64,000 nt of DNA from Oceaniovalibus guishaninsula JLT2003 (GCF_000299575.1 NZ_AMGO01000036.1:124001-188000), one strand, 5' to 3'. Counted from the stretch's first letter, positions 30,655 through 41,160 are shown. Notes: a model not told the origin generated them from the letters alone. A program made the numbers and translations.

Positions 30655-30999
30655 TCAGAACGGCAGTTTCATGCCCGCCGGCAGCCCCAGACCTTCGGTC
30701 AGGCGGCGCATCTCTTCCTGGCTGCGGTCGCTGGCCTTGCCCTGCGCGTCCTTGATCGCGGCCAGGATCAGATCCTCGACCACTTCTTTCTCGTCGGCAT
30801 TGAAGATCGACGGGTCGATGTCGAGACCCACAAGCTCGCCCTTGGCGGTGGCCGTCGCCTTGACCAGACCGGCGCCGCTTTCGCCGGTGACGGTGATGCT
30901 GGCCAGTTCTTCTTGCAGGGATTCCATCTTGCCCTGCATCTCCTGCGCGGCCTTCATCATCTTGCCCATATCGCCCAGGCCGCCCAATCCCTTGAACAT
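30655..30999 (-). CDS. YbaB/EbfC nucleoid-associated protein
   Basis: 114-residue DNA-binding protein of the YbaB/EbfC family. '[25 protein letters not shown]' (in parts, residues 1-25) gives the N-terminal helix, followed by the beta-sheet and the conserved '[20 protein letters not shown]' type tail ('[17 protein letters not shown]'). It lies between dnaX and recR in the usual order. The first 25 residues hold seven Met, a common feature of the family. GGGGAC precedes the ATG. Confidence 0.95.
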   Translation of the reverse strand: MFKGLGGLGDMGKMMKAAQEMQGKMESLQEELASITVTGESGAGLVKATATAKGELVGLDIDPSIFNADEKEVVEDLILAAIKDAQGKASDRSQEEMRRLTEGLGLPAGMKLPF

Positions 31000-31068
31000 C
31001 GTTTGTCCCCTTCAATGCACCGTCGCATCGCAGATACGTAGTGGAACGCCGCCGCGCAAGGCGCGCGG

Positions 31069-32805
<1,737 letters not shown>

Positions 32806-32863
32806 GGGCACCTGAAGGGATTCGGTCAGGTCCAGCGTATCGGGCCGGCAGGCCGTGGACCAG

Positions 32864-33229
32864 TCACAGAAGCCAGAGGATGACCCCGACCGCCACCGTC
32901 CCGAATGCCAGGATCGCGGCCATCGCGGTCATGCGGCTGTTGGATTGCGGCTCGGCCGACCGCGCCTCCATCCGGTCGCGCGTGGCCGCCGCCTGCTGGC
33001 GGGCCGACCAGAAGATATAAAGCGCCGCGGCCAGAAACAGCGACGCGACGGCCTTGGCCATCCATGTCGGGGTGAAGTCGCCGAAAACCGCCTTGAGGCC
33101 GATGGCGACGGCGACGGCGGCCATGCCGGTGCGCATCCACCCCGCGAACGTCCGCTCGTTGGCGAGGATCGTGCGATCCTCGGCCCAGTCGGTGCGGTCC
33201 TCGGCCATGTCCTGTTTGGGCGGCGCCAT
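32864..33229 (-). CDS. DUF202 small membrane protein (YidH-like)
   Basis: 121-residue inner-membrane protein. The family signature 'DRTILANERTFAGWMRTGM' is present (near residues 17-35), and three transmembrane helices follow (about 34-52, 58-78 and 99-119). The start is uncertain: ATG at 33229 precedes the conserved region by 16 residues. A longer frame begins at 33289, inside the SRP RNA gene, and is rejected. A shorter start at 33208 has no well-spaced RBS. Function of DUF202 proteins in bacteria is unknown; related SPX-associated domains in eukaryotes take part in phosphate polymer metabolism. Confidence 0.85.
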   Translation of the reverse strand: MAPPKQDMAEDRTDWAEDRTILANERTFAGWMRTGMAAVAVAIGLKAVFGDFTPTWMAKAVASLFLAAALYIFWSARQQAAATRDRMEARSAEPQSNSRMTAMAAILAFGTVAVGVILWLL

Positions 33230-33273
33230 GCCTGCCCAAGCAAGCAAGGCGGCTTTCGTTCCGAAGGGAAAGC

Positions 33274-33372
33274 GGTGAGAGGCTGACAACGACCCAAGCG
33301 GGGCTCGTTACGGCTGCTTCCTTCCGGACCTGACCGGGTTGGCGAGGCGCCTGCCCGCGCCAACCTCTCACC
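33274..33372 (-). ncRNA. ffs: Signal recognition particle RNA (4.5S-type)
   Basis: The minus strand carries the universal SRP core, with GGTCAGGTCCGGAAGGAAGC at its centre and CAGCC after it: the asymmetric loop, the conserved bulge and the GGAA tetraloop of domain IV. The ends are perfectly complementary over nine bases (GGTGAGAGG at 33364-33372 pairs with CCTCTCACC at 33274-33282), giving a ~99-nt hairpin. It binds Ffh for cotranslational membrane targeting. It lies beside dnaX, as in many Proteobacteria. Exact ends are inferred from the pairing. Confidence 0.95.
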
Positions 33373-33401
33373 CGCTCAGCTAAGGCAGCGAGGGCGGGAT
33401 T

Positions 33402-35276
33402 TCAAGCGCTGTCGTCTGGATACGGCAGCGCGCCCAAATCCAGCCGGAAGCGGTGGAATCCGTCGCCGCACGGCCCCAGATGCGTCAGCGGCAGGTTGCC
33501 CACGTCATCCATATATGCCGATGCGCCCGGCCCGGTATCGAATACCGCCGTGCATCCCGGCACGGGCGCGAACCGCCAGGATCGCCGGAAACGCCACGCC
33601 GCCCCGTGCGAGGCGACGAACGATTCCAGCGCCGTCCTGACCGGCAGGTCCGGCAAGTCGATCCGCGCGTCTTCGGGCAGAACTGGATAGCCGCCCCCGC
33701 CCGCCGCGCGATGGCTGTTGATTGCCAGGACGAAGCTGTCGTCGGGTCCGACCGCGCGGCCCCGCCAGCGCAGGTCGGCGATCCGGCCGGATCGGCGCGA
33801 CAGGTCGATGGCATGATGCAGGCCCGAAACGGTATCGAGGTTGAACAGGGGGTATTCGGGGTCGATCAACGGACCGTCACGACCGTCCGTTTCCATGACA
33901 CTGAAGGCCGACGCGGCGGTTTCCAGCCAGTCGCGCAGCAGCGCGCCCGTCACGCGATAGGCGTGGATGCGGTTGGGATGGGGATGCAGGTCGGCGATCC
34001 GGCGCATCGTCAGGCGGCCGGCGGGGATGTCGGTATAGTCGTTCGCGCCGCCCCGCCCCCCGACACGCAGCGACGAAGCGGCGGCGACGACCGGGCCTGC
34101 CTCGATCCCCCAATCCCGCAGGGCATCCGCCACCTGCCGCCGCATCGCGGTGCCGACGATCGCGGCGGCCGGCGACGCGCCAACGGCCGCGAAATAGGAA
34201 TGCAGCGCGCCCTGCGTCGTGCCGACGATCCGGTCGCCGCGGTCGCGCGCGCGCATGAAGGCATCGGCGGCGGCGCGCAGCACGGCAGGCGCCCCGCGAA
34301 AGGCGGTCGGACCGTCGCCCATGCAGGGGCAGGCCAGGATCGGATGGGACCGCGCCGCGTGGCCGGTGACGACGAAGCGCCCGGCATCGTGGGTCAACCG
34401 CAGGTCGATGCTGGCGACGCTGGCGCCCCAGCGCCCCGGCATCGCGGCGGGCACGCCGCAAAGCGTTCCCGCCGCCGCATCGACGCCCGGAAGGCCCGCG
34501 TGATCGGGGCCGGGAAAGGTCAGATGGGTGTGGCCCGCGACGATGGCGTCGATGCCGCCGATGCCCGCAAGCGCCGTTGCCGCATTCTCCATCCCCGGCC
34601 GGGGCACGGCAGCCCCGATGCCCGAATGGCAAAGTGCCACGACAATATCCGCCCCCGCCCCGCGCAAGGCGGGAACAGCACGACGGGCGGCGTCCACGAT
34701 ATCCCCGACCGCGACCGATCCGGCCAGGGCGGCACGGTTCCAGTCGGCGGTCTGGGGCGGCAGGAAGCCGATGACGCCGATCCGCAGCAGGCCGGTCCCG
34801 CCGCCATCGTGCACGATCTGCCGCTGAAGGATCGTCCAGGGCGGCACCCAGTCGCGAAGGCCGAAGGGCCGGTTCGCGCCGACCGGGCGGGCATTCGCGC
34901 ACACGACCGGAAAGGCGGCGTCGGCAAGGGTCGCCCCCAGCGTGGACAGCCCATGATCGAATTCGTGGTTGCCCAGAGTGGCCGCGTCATAGCCGGTGGC
35001 GTTCATCGCGGCGATCATCGGATGGACATGCCCGCCAAGGCCCGCAGGATCGGACAGAAGCGTTCCGAACAGGAAATCGCCGTTGTCCAGCAGGACGGAA
35101 TTCGGCGCCTCGGCACGCAGCCGGGCGATACAGGTGGCGGCAAGCGACAGACCGTGCGTCTCGACCGGGCGGTCGGCATAGAAATCGTGCGACAGGACGT
35201 GACCGTGCAGATCGCTGGTGGCGACGATCCGCAGGTTTACGATAGTGCCCTGCCCGAAGTCCGGTCGCGTGGCCAT
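33402..35276 (-). CDS. CpdB-like 2',3'-cyclic-nucleotide phosphodiesterase/3'-nucleotidase
   Basis: 624-residue metallophosphoesterase plus 5'-nucleotidase C-terminal domain. The metal motifs are in order: 'ATSDLHGH' near residues 18-25, 'LLDNGDFLFGT' near 62-72, 'LGNHEFDHGL' near 104-113 and 'VAGHTHL' near 247-253. The C-terminal domain has 'AINSHRAAGGGGYP' near 560, as in CpdB. Classical CpdB is periplasmic, but neither this start nor the longer frame (to 35372) shows a signal peptide. The start at 35276 is chosen because the conserved domain begins shortly after. It may salvage cyclic nucleotides from RNA decay. Divergent from nudC. Confidence 0.88.
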   Translation of the reverse strand: MATRPDFGQGTIVNLRIVATSDLHGHVLSHDFYADRPVETHGLSLAATCIARLRAEAPNSVLLDNGDFLFGTLLSDPAGLGGHVHPMIAAMNATGYDAATLGNHEFDHGLSTLGATLADAAFPVVCANARPVGANRPFGLRDWVPPWTILQRQIVHDGGGTGLLRIGVIGFLPPQTADWNRAALAGSVAVGDIVDAARRAVPALRGAGADIVVALCHSGIGAAVPRPGMENAATALAGIGGIDAIVAGHTHLTFPGPDHAGLPGVDAAAGTLCGVPAAMPGRWGASVASIDLRLTHDAGRFVVTGHAARSHPILACPCMGDGPTAFRGAPAVLRAAADAFMRARDRGDRIVGTTQGALHSYFAAVGASPAAAIVGTAMRRQVADALRDWGIEAGPVVAAASSLRVGGRGGANDYTDIPAGRLTMRRIADLHPHPNRIHAYRVTGALLRDWLETAASAFSVMETDGRDGPLIDPEYPLFNLDTVSGLHHAIDLSRRSGRIADLRWRGRAVGPDDSFVLAINSHRAAGGGGYPVLPEDARIDLPDLPVRTALESFVASHGAAWRFRRSWRFAPVPGCTAVFDTGPGASAYMDDVGNLPLTHLGPCGDGFHRFRLDLGALPYPDDSA

Positions 35277-35503
35277 TGCTTCGACCGGATCGGCGGTCGC
35301 GATCGTCCGCGCGGACCCGTCGGCAGGGTCGCCGCAGTCGGAGATGTTTCGCCGCATGCAGATTCCGGACAATCAAACCCTTGAAACACCAAGACTTCTA
35401 CTTGGGGTTGTGCGATGTCAATGCCGGTTTTCTTGCATTTCATCGCATTGCGGCGCAAATGCTGCTGTTAGCGTCGTTCCGGGGCAAGGATGGTCATCAG
35501 AAA

Positions 35504-36475
35504 ATGAAGCGGGCCGAAGCGGTCGCCTTTGGCGGATCGGGTCTGGACCGCGCCGCACATCTTAGAGGCGAGAAGCATGTTCTCGATACCCTGATGCGGG
35601 ACAGCCGTGCGGGGGTTCTGCCGCTGTGGCGCGGCAAGCCGCTTCTGGTCGCCGACCCGCGCTCGGGGCGCGACGAACTGGGCTGGCTGTCGGGCAACAG
35701 CCTGGCGCTGGTCGGCGCGACAAGCCGGGTGTTTCTGGGCCTCGACGGGGACGCGCCGCGGTTCGCGGCGGACGTGTCGGCCTGGCAACCCGACCTGCTG
35801 CCCGACACGCTGGACGCCTATCGCGATCCGTCCGAACAGCGGCATCCCGCCCTGCCCGACACCTATCGGTTTTCGGAACTGCGCATGGCGGTGCCCCGGC
35901 TTGCCCCGCGCGCGGCGGAACTGGCGGCGACGGCGCGCGCGGTTCTCAACTGGCACCGCACCCACCGATTCTGCGCAGCCTGCGGGGCGGAATCCGACAT
36001 CTCGCTTGGCGGTTGGCAGCGTCTCTGCCCCGCCTGCGGCACGCACCATCATCCGCGCACCGATCCTGTCGTCATCATGCTGGTAACGCGGGGCAATTCG
36101 GTGCTGATCGGACGGTCGCCCGGATGGCCCGAGGGGATGTATTCCCTTCTGGCCGGTTATGTCGAACCCGGCGAAACCATCGAGGCCGCCGTCCGTCGCG
36201 AGACGCTGGAGGAGGCCGGGATCAAGATCGGCCATGTCGCCTATCTGGCCAGCCAGCCCTGGCCGTTTCCCGCATCGCTGATGATCGGCTGCCATGCCGA
36301 GGCGACGAGCGAGGCGATTACCGTCGATCCGGCCGAACTTGAGGATGCGATCTGGGTCACGCGCGAGGAGATGGCCCGGATCCATGCAGGCGCGCATCCC
36401 CGCATCGCCGCCGCGCGCGAGGGGGCCATTGCGCGATTCCTGCTGGGCAACTGGCTTGCGGATACGCTCGATTGA
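35504..36475 (+). CDS. nudC: NAD+ diphosphatase (Nudix, NudC)
   Basis: Hydrolyses NAD(H) to NMN(H) and AMP and, in known homologues, removes NAD caps from RNA. The 323 residues have an N-terminal domain, a zinc ribbon ('CAACG' and 'CPACG' near residues 159-182), the Nudix box 'GYVEPGETIEAAVRRETLEEAG' (in parts, near 222-243) and the NudC-specific 'SQPWPFPASLM' near 255-265. The ATG is at the expected place but has no strong RBS; the frame extends upstream to 35276 through non-coding sequence. Divergent from the cpdB-like gene across 227 bases. Confidence 0.95.
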   Translation: MKRAEAVAFGGSGLDRAAHLRGEKHVLDTLMRDSRAGVLPLWRGKPLLVADPRSGRDELGWLSGNSLALVGATSRVFLGLDGDAPRFAADVSAWQPDLLPDTLDAYRDPSEQRHPALPDTYRFSELRMAVPRLAPRAAELAATARAVLNWHRTHRFCAACGAESDISLGGWQRLCPACGTHHHPRTDPVVIMLVTRGNSVLIGRSPGWPEGMYSLLAGYVEPGETIEAAVRRETLEEAGIKIGHVAYLASQPWPFPASLMIGCHAEATSEAITVDPAELEDAIWVTREEMARIHAGAHPRIAAAREGAIARFLLGNWLADTLD

Positions 36476-36514
36476 CGCGACAGGGGCGGGGACGACGCGA
36501 CGGACGGTGCCCCA

Positions 36515-36976
36515 ATGATCCTGACCAGCACGACCGACATTGCCTTGCCGCCCCTGGCGGTTTTCGACGGATTGGCCGATTTCGCCCTGTTCGAGGCATT
36601 GCTGCGCGAGCGCGGCATCGACGTTGCCCGGACCGATCACGGCTCCGATGCCAGGCAGGCAAGCTGGCGGCTGCAATTCGACCGGGGCGGCAAGCGCCGG
36701 GACATGGGGGCACATGTGACGGCGCTGCATCGCCCGTCCGACTTGGCGTTGGAGGGTGTTCTGGACGGCGTGGCGATCCGGCCGCATATGCGGATCGAAG
36801 CGCTGGACCAAGACCGCTCGCGGCTGACCGTCACGATCGAAGCGCGGCCGATGACGGTCTATGCCCGCGTGCTGCTGCAACCGCTGAAACTGGCCGCCGG
36901 AACGCTGAACCGGCGGCTGGATGCCCGCCTGGACGACCTGGCGCGCAGGCTGGAACGGCGTGCCGGACCGACCTGA
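36515..36976 (+). CDS. SRPBCC-family protein
   Basis: 153-residue protein with the START/Bet v1-like (SRPBCC) pattern: 'MILTSTTDIALPPLAVFDGLADF' (in parts) at the N-terminus, alternating strands in the middle, and a long C-terminal helix ('LNRRLDARLDDLARRLERR' near 131-149). Such proteins bind lipids or other hydrophobic ligands. No catalytic motif can be read. It lies 39 bases after nudC and 52 bases before pcs on the same strand, which fits a nudC-SRPBCC-pcs transcript. Confidence 0.85.
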   Translation: MILTSTTDIALPPLAVFDGLADFALFEALLRERGIDVARTDHGSDARQASWRLQFDRGGKRRDMGAHVTALHRPSDLALEGVLDGVAIRPHMRIEALDQDRSRLTVTIEARPMTVYARVLLQPLKLAAGTLNRRLDARLDDLARRLERRAGPT

Positions 36977-37028
36977 CGGCCCCATGCCGCCCGTTGCGCA
37001 TGGGGCGCGATTGGGGCAAGACGGTGCG

Positions 37029-37724
37029 ATGACACGTCGCATCAAAGCCTTGGCCGTTCATCTTCTGACTGCGACCGGCGCGGTCTTTGCCATGCTGGCC
37101 ATGCTGGCGGCCGTCGATCAGGAATGGAGCCTGATGTGGCTCTGGCTGGTCGTGGCGTTTCTGGTGGACGGCATCGACGGGCCCTTGGCGCGCCGCTATG
37201 ACGTGACGGAAAACGCCCCGGTCTATGACGGCGTCCTGATGGACCTGATCATCGACTATCTGACCTATGTGTTCATCCCGGCCTTCGCGTTGTTCAAGTC
37301 CGACCTTCTGCCGGGCTGGACGGGGTGGATCGCGATCATCGTCATCACCTTCACCAGCGTCCTTTACTTTTCCGATACCCGTATGAAGACGCGGGATTAT
37401 TCGTTCTCGGGCTTTCCGGGCTGCTGGAACATGGCGGTGCTGGTCTTCTTCGCGCTGGCGCCGAATTTCTGGATTATCCTCGGAATCGTCATCCTGCTGT
37501 CGGTGGCGATGTTCCTGCCGCTGAAATTCGTCCACCCCGTGCGGACCGAACGCTGGCGGGCGCTAACGCTGCCGATGGCGCTGGGCTGGGTGTTCTTCGC
37601 GGGCTGGGCGGCCTGGATCGACTTCGATCAGGCAAGCTGGGCGCATTGGGGGCTGGTGGTGACGACCGTTTACCTGAGCCTTGCAGGCATCGTGCAGCAG
37701 GCGATCTACGGGTCTGACGGCTAG
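37029..37724 (+). CDS. pcs: Phosphatidylcholine synthase
   Basis: Integral membrane enzyme that condenses CDP-diacylglycerol with choline to make phosphatidylcholine, a route known from Rhizobium, Agrobacterium and other host- or sea-associated alphaproteobacteria. The 231 residues have about eight hydrophobic segments and the CDP-alcohol phosphatidyltransferase motif: Asp47, Asp50-Gly51, Ala54-Arg55, Gly68, Asp72, Asp76. The gap between Arg55 and Gly68 is 12 residues, as in Pcs proteins, rather than the 8 of most family members. The ATG at 37029 starts the first helix; the longer frame overlaps the SRPBCC gene. Confidence 0.93.
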   Translation: MTRRIKALAVHLLTATGAVFAMLAMLAAVDQEWSLMWLWLVVAFLVDGIDGPLARRYDVTENAPVYDGVLMDLIIDYLTYVFIPAFALFKSDLLPGWTGWIAIIVITFTSVLYFSDTRMKTRDYSFSGFPGCWNMAVLVFFALAPNFWIILGIVILLSVAMFLPLKFVHPVRTERWRALTLPMALGWVFFAGWAAWIDFDQASWAHWGLVVTTVYLSLAGIVQQAIYGSDG

Positions 37725-37742
37725 GGCCGCATCGGGCCACAA

Positions 37743-37979
37743 TCACTTCCGCAGACCCAGGCGGATGGGGCCGCGGGCGGTGGCGGGATCGACCGGCGCG
37801 CCCTTCTGCGTTGCTTTCAAAGGAAAATCGGCAGCGACGCGGCGGATGTCGGGCATTAGCGGGCGCCAGTCGCCGGCCAGGGCACGGGCCGCTTCGGACG
37901 GGCAGAAGGTGGCGTTCGGGCCGCGCCGATGGGCCAGATCCATCAGCGCGGCGGTGATTTCGTCATCCGAGGGCTTCAT
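37743..37979 (-). CDS. DUF3253 protein
   Basis: 78-residue soluble protein with DUF3253-type segments: 'MKPSDDEITAALMDLAHRRG' (residues 1-20), 'FCPSEAARALAGDWRPLMPDIRRVA' (in parts), and 'PLKATQKGAPVDPATARGPIRL'-type C-terminus. The 'CPSEAAR' helix-turn-helix-like region suggests nucleic-acid binding, but the function is unknown. Its first 17 bases overlap the ileS 3' end, so it is translated from the ileS message. It converges with pcs at 18 bases. Confidence 0.88.
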   Translation of the reverse strand: MKPSDDEITAALMDLAHRRGPNATFCPSEAARALAGDWRPLMPDIRRVAADFPLKATQKGAPVDPATARGPIRLGLRK

Positions 37980-40923
37980 CGCAGCGCGCGCAGGTGGCGG
38001 GGTGCGGATGGGTGCCGACATCGGGCAAAACCTTCCAGCAGCGGGCGCATTTGGCGCCCTTGGCGGGCGCGAAGACCACGGCGACACCCGGCACGTCGTC
38101 CAGCCGGAATGCCCCTTCGGGGGCCGGATCGGTGGTCAGATGCACGCCGGACGTGATGCAGAGGTCGGCGAAGGTGTCCGCGTCTTGTACAATTTGTACA
38201 TTTGAGGGCGTCAGATGTACAACTGGCGCGGCTTCGAGGGATGCGCCGATGATCTTGTCGCGGCGCATCCCTTCCAGCGCGCCGGTGACGACGCGGCGCA
38301 TCGCGCGCAGACGGCGCATCCGGTCGGCCAGCGCGTCGTCGCGCCAGTCGTCGGGGGTGGCGGGCATGTCGTGCAGGTGCACGCTGCTGTCCGGGCCGGG
38401 ATGACGGTCGAGCCAGATCTCCTCGGTCGTGAAGGGCAGGATCGGGGCCAGCCATGTGACCATGCGGTCGTAGATGGCGCCCAGAACCGACTCGCACGCG
38501 GTGCGGCGGGGGGTGCCCTGCGGGTCGCAATAAAGCGCGTCCTTGCGAACGTCGAAATAGAAGGCCGAGAGATCCAGCGTGGCGAAATCGAAGATCGTCC
38601 GCCAGACCCGCTGAAAGTCGTAGGCGGCGTATGCGGTGCGGACGTGACCGTCGATTTCCCACAGGCGGTGCAGGATGTAGCGGTCGAGGTCGGGCGCGTC
38701 CTTTGGCATGGCGGGCACGTCTTGGGGCAGCGAGCCCAGGACGAAGCGCAGCGTGTTGCGCAGGCGGCGATAGCTGTCGGCGACGCCCTTGAGGATTTCG
38801 TCGCCGATGCGCAGGTCGGCGGTATAGTCCGACTGCGCCACCCAGAGCCGCAGGATGTCGGCGCCGTACTGGCCGACGACCTTTTCGGGGGCCACGGTAT
38901 TGCCGACGGACTTGGACATCTTCATGCCCTTTTCGTCCAGCGTGAAGCCGTGGGTCAGCACCCCGCGATAGGGTGCGCGGCCAATCGTGCCGCAGCCTTG
39001 CAGCATCGAGGAATGGAACCAGCCGCGATGCTGGTCGGTGCCTTCGAGATAGAGATCGGCCAGACCGTCCTTCGATCCGTCCGGGCGGTCGCGCAGCACA
39101 AAGGCATGGGTCGAGCCCGAGTCGAACCACACGTCGAGGATGTCGAACACCTGATCGTAATCATCGGGGTCGTGGTCGGGGGCGAGGAAACGTTCCTTGG
39201 CCCCGTCGCGATACCAGGCATCCGCGCCTTCGGCCTCGAACGCGGCAAGGATGCGGGCGTTGACGGCCGGGTCGCGCAGAAGGAAATCGGCATCGTCGGG
39301 ATTGGCGCCCTTGCGGGTGAAACAGGTCATCGGTACGCCCCAGGCGCGCTGACGCGACAGCACCCAGTCGGGGCGCGACTGGATCATGGAATGCAGGCGG
39401 TTGCGCCCGGTGCGCGGCGTCCATGTCACCAGGTCGTCGATGCTGGTCAGCGCGCGGTCGCGGATCGTCGTGCCGTATTCGTCCAGCCCGTCGCCCACGG
39501 GGCGGTCGATGGCGGCGAACCATTGCGGACGGTTCAGGCGGATGACCGGGGCCTTGGACCGCCAGCTATGGGCGTCGGACAGGGTGATGCGGCGGGTTGC
39601 GGCCAGCGCGCCGACCTCGCGCAGCTTGTCGATGACCGCGCGGTTGGCGCCGCCCGGCTTGCCGTTGTCCTTGAGCACGCGCTGCCCGCCGAAGAACGGC
39701 AGGTCGGGGCGCAGCGCGCTGTCGTCCATCACGTTCCAGGTCAGCGCGATGCCGTGCTTGCGGGCCAGCGCATAATCGTCGTCGCCGTGGCTGGGCGCGG
39801 AATGGACGAACCCGGTGCCGGTATCGGCGGTGACGTGATCGCCGGCGAGAAGCGGTTCGTCGTAATCCCATTCGCCGTTCGCGCCCTCGGCCCCGCGCAG
39901 CGGATGCGCGCAGGCGGCGCCGTCGGGGTTGAAGCCGATGACGCGGTGCCAGTCGTCGATGCGGGCGGCTTCCTTGGCGCTGGCGGCCAGATCGTCCGCG
40001 ACGATCAGAACCTCGTCCTTTTTCACCCAGTTGTCGTCGGCGGCGTCCGTCACCTGATAGACGCCATAGGAAATGGCCGGGTTGAAGGCCAGAAAGCGGC
40101 TTTGCGGGATGGTCCAGGGGGTCGTCGTCCAGGCGAGGATCGACGCCTGCCGCAGCGCGCGGTCGATGCCCGCCACCTCGAACTGGCCCTCGTCGTCGCC
40201 GATGGACATGATCGCGTCCATCATCGTCGCGGGCAGCTTGACCAGCGGGAACTTCACCCAGATCGCGTCGGCCTGGCGGTCGTGATACTCGACCTCGGCC
40301 TCGGCCAGCGCGGTCTTTTCGACGGGCGACCACATGACGGGCTTCGATCCCTGATAAAGCGTGCCGTTCATCAGGAACTTCTGGAATTCCTCGGCGATGA
40401 CGCGTTCGGCGTGGAAATCCATCGTGAGATAGGGGGCGTCCCATTTGCCGGTGACGCCCAGGCGGCGAAACTCGTCGCGCTGGATGTCCACCCAGCCGGC
40501 GGCGAAGTCGCGGCATTCCTGCCTGAACTCGATCACCGGAACGGCGTCCTTGTCCTGGCCCCTGGCGCGATACTTCTCCTCGATCTTCCATTCGATGGGC
40601 AGGCCGTGGCAATCCCAGCCGGGAATATAGCGCGCGTCGCGGCCCATCATCTGCTGGGACCGCACCACCATGTCCTTGAGGATCTTGTTGAGCGCGTGGC
40701 CGATATGCAGGTGCCCGTTGGCGTAGGGCGGGCCGTCATGCAGCGTGAAGGGGGTGCGCCCCGTCTTGTCGCGCAGGCGGTCGTAGATGCCGATGCGGTT
40801 CCAGCGGTCCAGCCATTCGGGTTCGCGCCTGGGCAGGCCGGCGCGCATGGGAAAGCCGGTTTGCGGCAGGTTCAGCGTGTCGCGGTAATCGGGGGCGGTG
40901 TGGTCAGGCGTGTCGGCGCACAT
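37963..40923 (-). CDS. ileS: Isoleucyl-tRNA synthetase
   Basis: 986-residue class I synthetase of the bacterial (mupirocin-sensitive-like) type. 'HLHIGH' is at residues 71-76, 'KMSKS' at 668-672, and the CP1 editing domain lies between, with 'TGFVHSAPSHGDDD' recognisable. A C-terminal zinc ribbon 'CARCWK...CARCDEALG' ends the protein. The start ATG is followed by 'CADTPDH'. An AT-rich patch with a perfect inverted repeat interrupts the otherwise GC-rich codon usage near residues 900-912 (see the repeat entry). DUF3253 overlaps its end. Confidence 0.97.
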   Translation of the reverse strand: MCADTPDHTAPDYRDTLNLPQTGFPMRAGLPRREPEWLDRWNRIGIYDRLRDKTGRTPFTLHDGPPYANGHLHIGHALNKILKDMVVRSQQMMGRDARYIPGWDCHGLPIEWKIEEKYRARGQDKDAVPVIEFRQECRDFAAGWVDIQRDEFRRLGVTGKWDAPYLTMDFHAERVIAEEFQKFLMNGTLYQGSKPVMWSPVEKTALAEAEVEYHDRQADAIWVKFPLVKLPATMMDAIMSIGDDEGQFEVAGIDRALRQASILAWTTTPWTIPQSRFLAFNPAISYGVYQVTDAADDNWVKKDEVLIVADDLAASAKEAARIDDWHRVIGFNPDGAACAHPLRGAEGANGEWDYDEPLLAGDHVTADTGTGFVHSAPSHGDDDYALARKHGIALTWNVMDDSALRPDLPFFGGQRVLKDNGKPGGANRAVIDKLREVGALAATRRITLSDAHSWRSKAPVIRLNRPQWFAAIDRPVGDGLDEYGTTIRDRALTSIDDLVTWTPRTGRNRLHSMIQSRPDWVLSRQRAWGVPMTCFTRKGANPDDADFLLRDPAVNARILAAFEAEGADAWYRDGAKERFLAPDHDPDDYDQVFDILDVWFDSGSTHAFVLRDRPDGSKDGLADLYLEGTDQHRGWFHSSMLQGCGTIGRAPYRGVLTHGFTLDEKGMKMSKSVGNTVAPEKVVGQYGADILRLWVAQSDYTADLRIGDEILKGVADSYRRLRNTLRFVLGSLPQDVPAMPKDAPDLDRYILHRLWEIDGHVRTAYAAYDFQRVWRTIFDFATLDLSAFYFDVRKDALYCDPQGTPRRTACESVLGAIYDRMVTWLAPILPFTTEEIWLDRHPGPDSSVHLHDMPATPDDWRDDALADRMRRLRAMRRVVTGALEGMRRDKIIGASLEAAPVVHLTPSNVQIVQDADTFADLCITSGVHLTTDPAPEGAFRLDDVPGVAVVFAPAKGAKCARCWKVLPDVGTHPHPATCARCDEALG
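38185..38222. repeat. TTGTACAT/ATGTACAA inverted repeat inside ileS
   Basis: TTGTACAT at 38194-38201 and ATGTACAA at 38215-38222 are perfect inverse complements around a 13-base spacer. A further full palindrome TTGTACAA sits at 38185-38192. All three share the core TGTACA. The stretch is in frame within ileS and uses codons (GTA, CAA, AAT, ATT) that are rare nearby. Confidence 0.7.
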
Positions 40924-41083
40924 CGGGGCGGTCCTGCGATGGGTTCGGTCGGGGCAAGGCGGTGCGCGGTCGCGGCACCTGGATCCGGCGCGGTCAGGGC
41001 GCCGGGGCGGTAATTCGGGCGATGGCGGCGGGCCGTATCGTCATGTCCCGGCGTATAGGACGCGCACGGCGCAGGGTAAAGGC

Positions 41084-41118
41084 AAGCGAAAGGGGCCCGC
41101 GGCGATGCCGGGGCCCCT
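41084..41118 (-). terminator. Candidate intrinsic terminator downstream of the VPLPA-CTERM gene
   Basis: On the minus strand an 8-base GC stem (AGGGGCCC / GGGCCCCT) with a 12-base loop is followed by TTTCGCTT. The U-run is short, so termination is plausible but not certain. It ends the transcript of the VPLPA-CTERM gene before ileS. Confidence 0.5.
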
Positions 41119-41134
41119 GTCGGTGACTTGCGAT

Positions 41135-41155
41135 GGCGCCCGGCGGCCGGGCGCC
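41135..41155. repeat. Strong GC hairpin after the VPLPA-CTERM gene
   Basis: Perfect 9-base stem (GGCGCCCGG / CCGGGCGCC) with a 3-base CGG loop, starting five bases past the VPLPA-CTERM stop codon. No T-tract follows directly. It is likely an mRNA 3'-end stabiliser or part of a double terminator with 41084-41118. Confidence 0.5.
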
Positions 41156-41160
41156 GCGAA

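Noticed and set aside
33453-35384. 643-codon plus-strand frame opposite the CpdB-like gene
   Set aside because: Low-complexity Arg/Gly/Asp-rich translation; the minus strand has all metallophosphoesterase motifs.
35277-35503. Possible operator in the cpdB-nudC divergent gap (CCAAG-N7-CTTGG)
   Set aside because: Only a 5-base inverted repeat in a 227-base gap; too short to call.
38215-41013. Open frame of 932 codons on the plus strand across ileS
   Set aside because: It is the antisense shadow of ileS in a GC-rich gene; composition is Arg/Gly/Ala/Val-heavy without domains, while ileS has complete class I motifs.
40924-41160. Possible gene in the 237-base gap before ileS
   Set aside because: Short frames only, no RBS with family support; the gap holds the two hairpins of the VPLPA-CTERM gene and the ileS upstream region.
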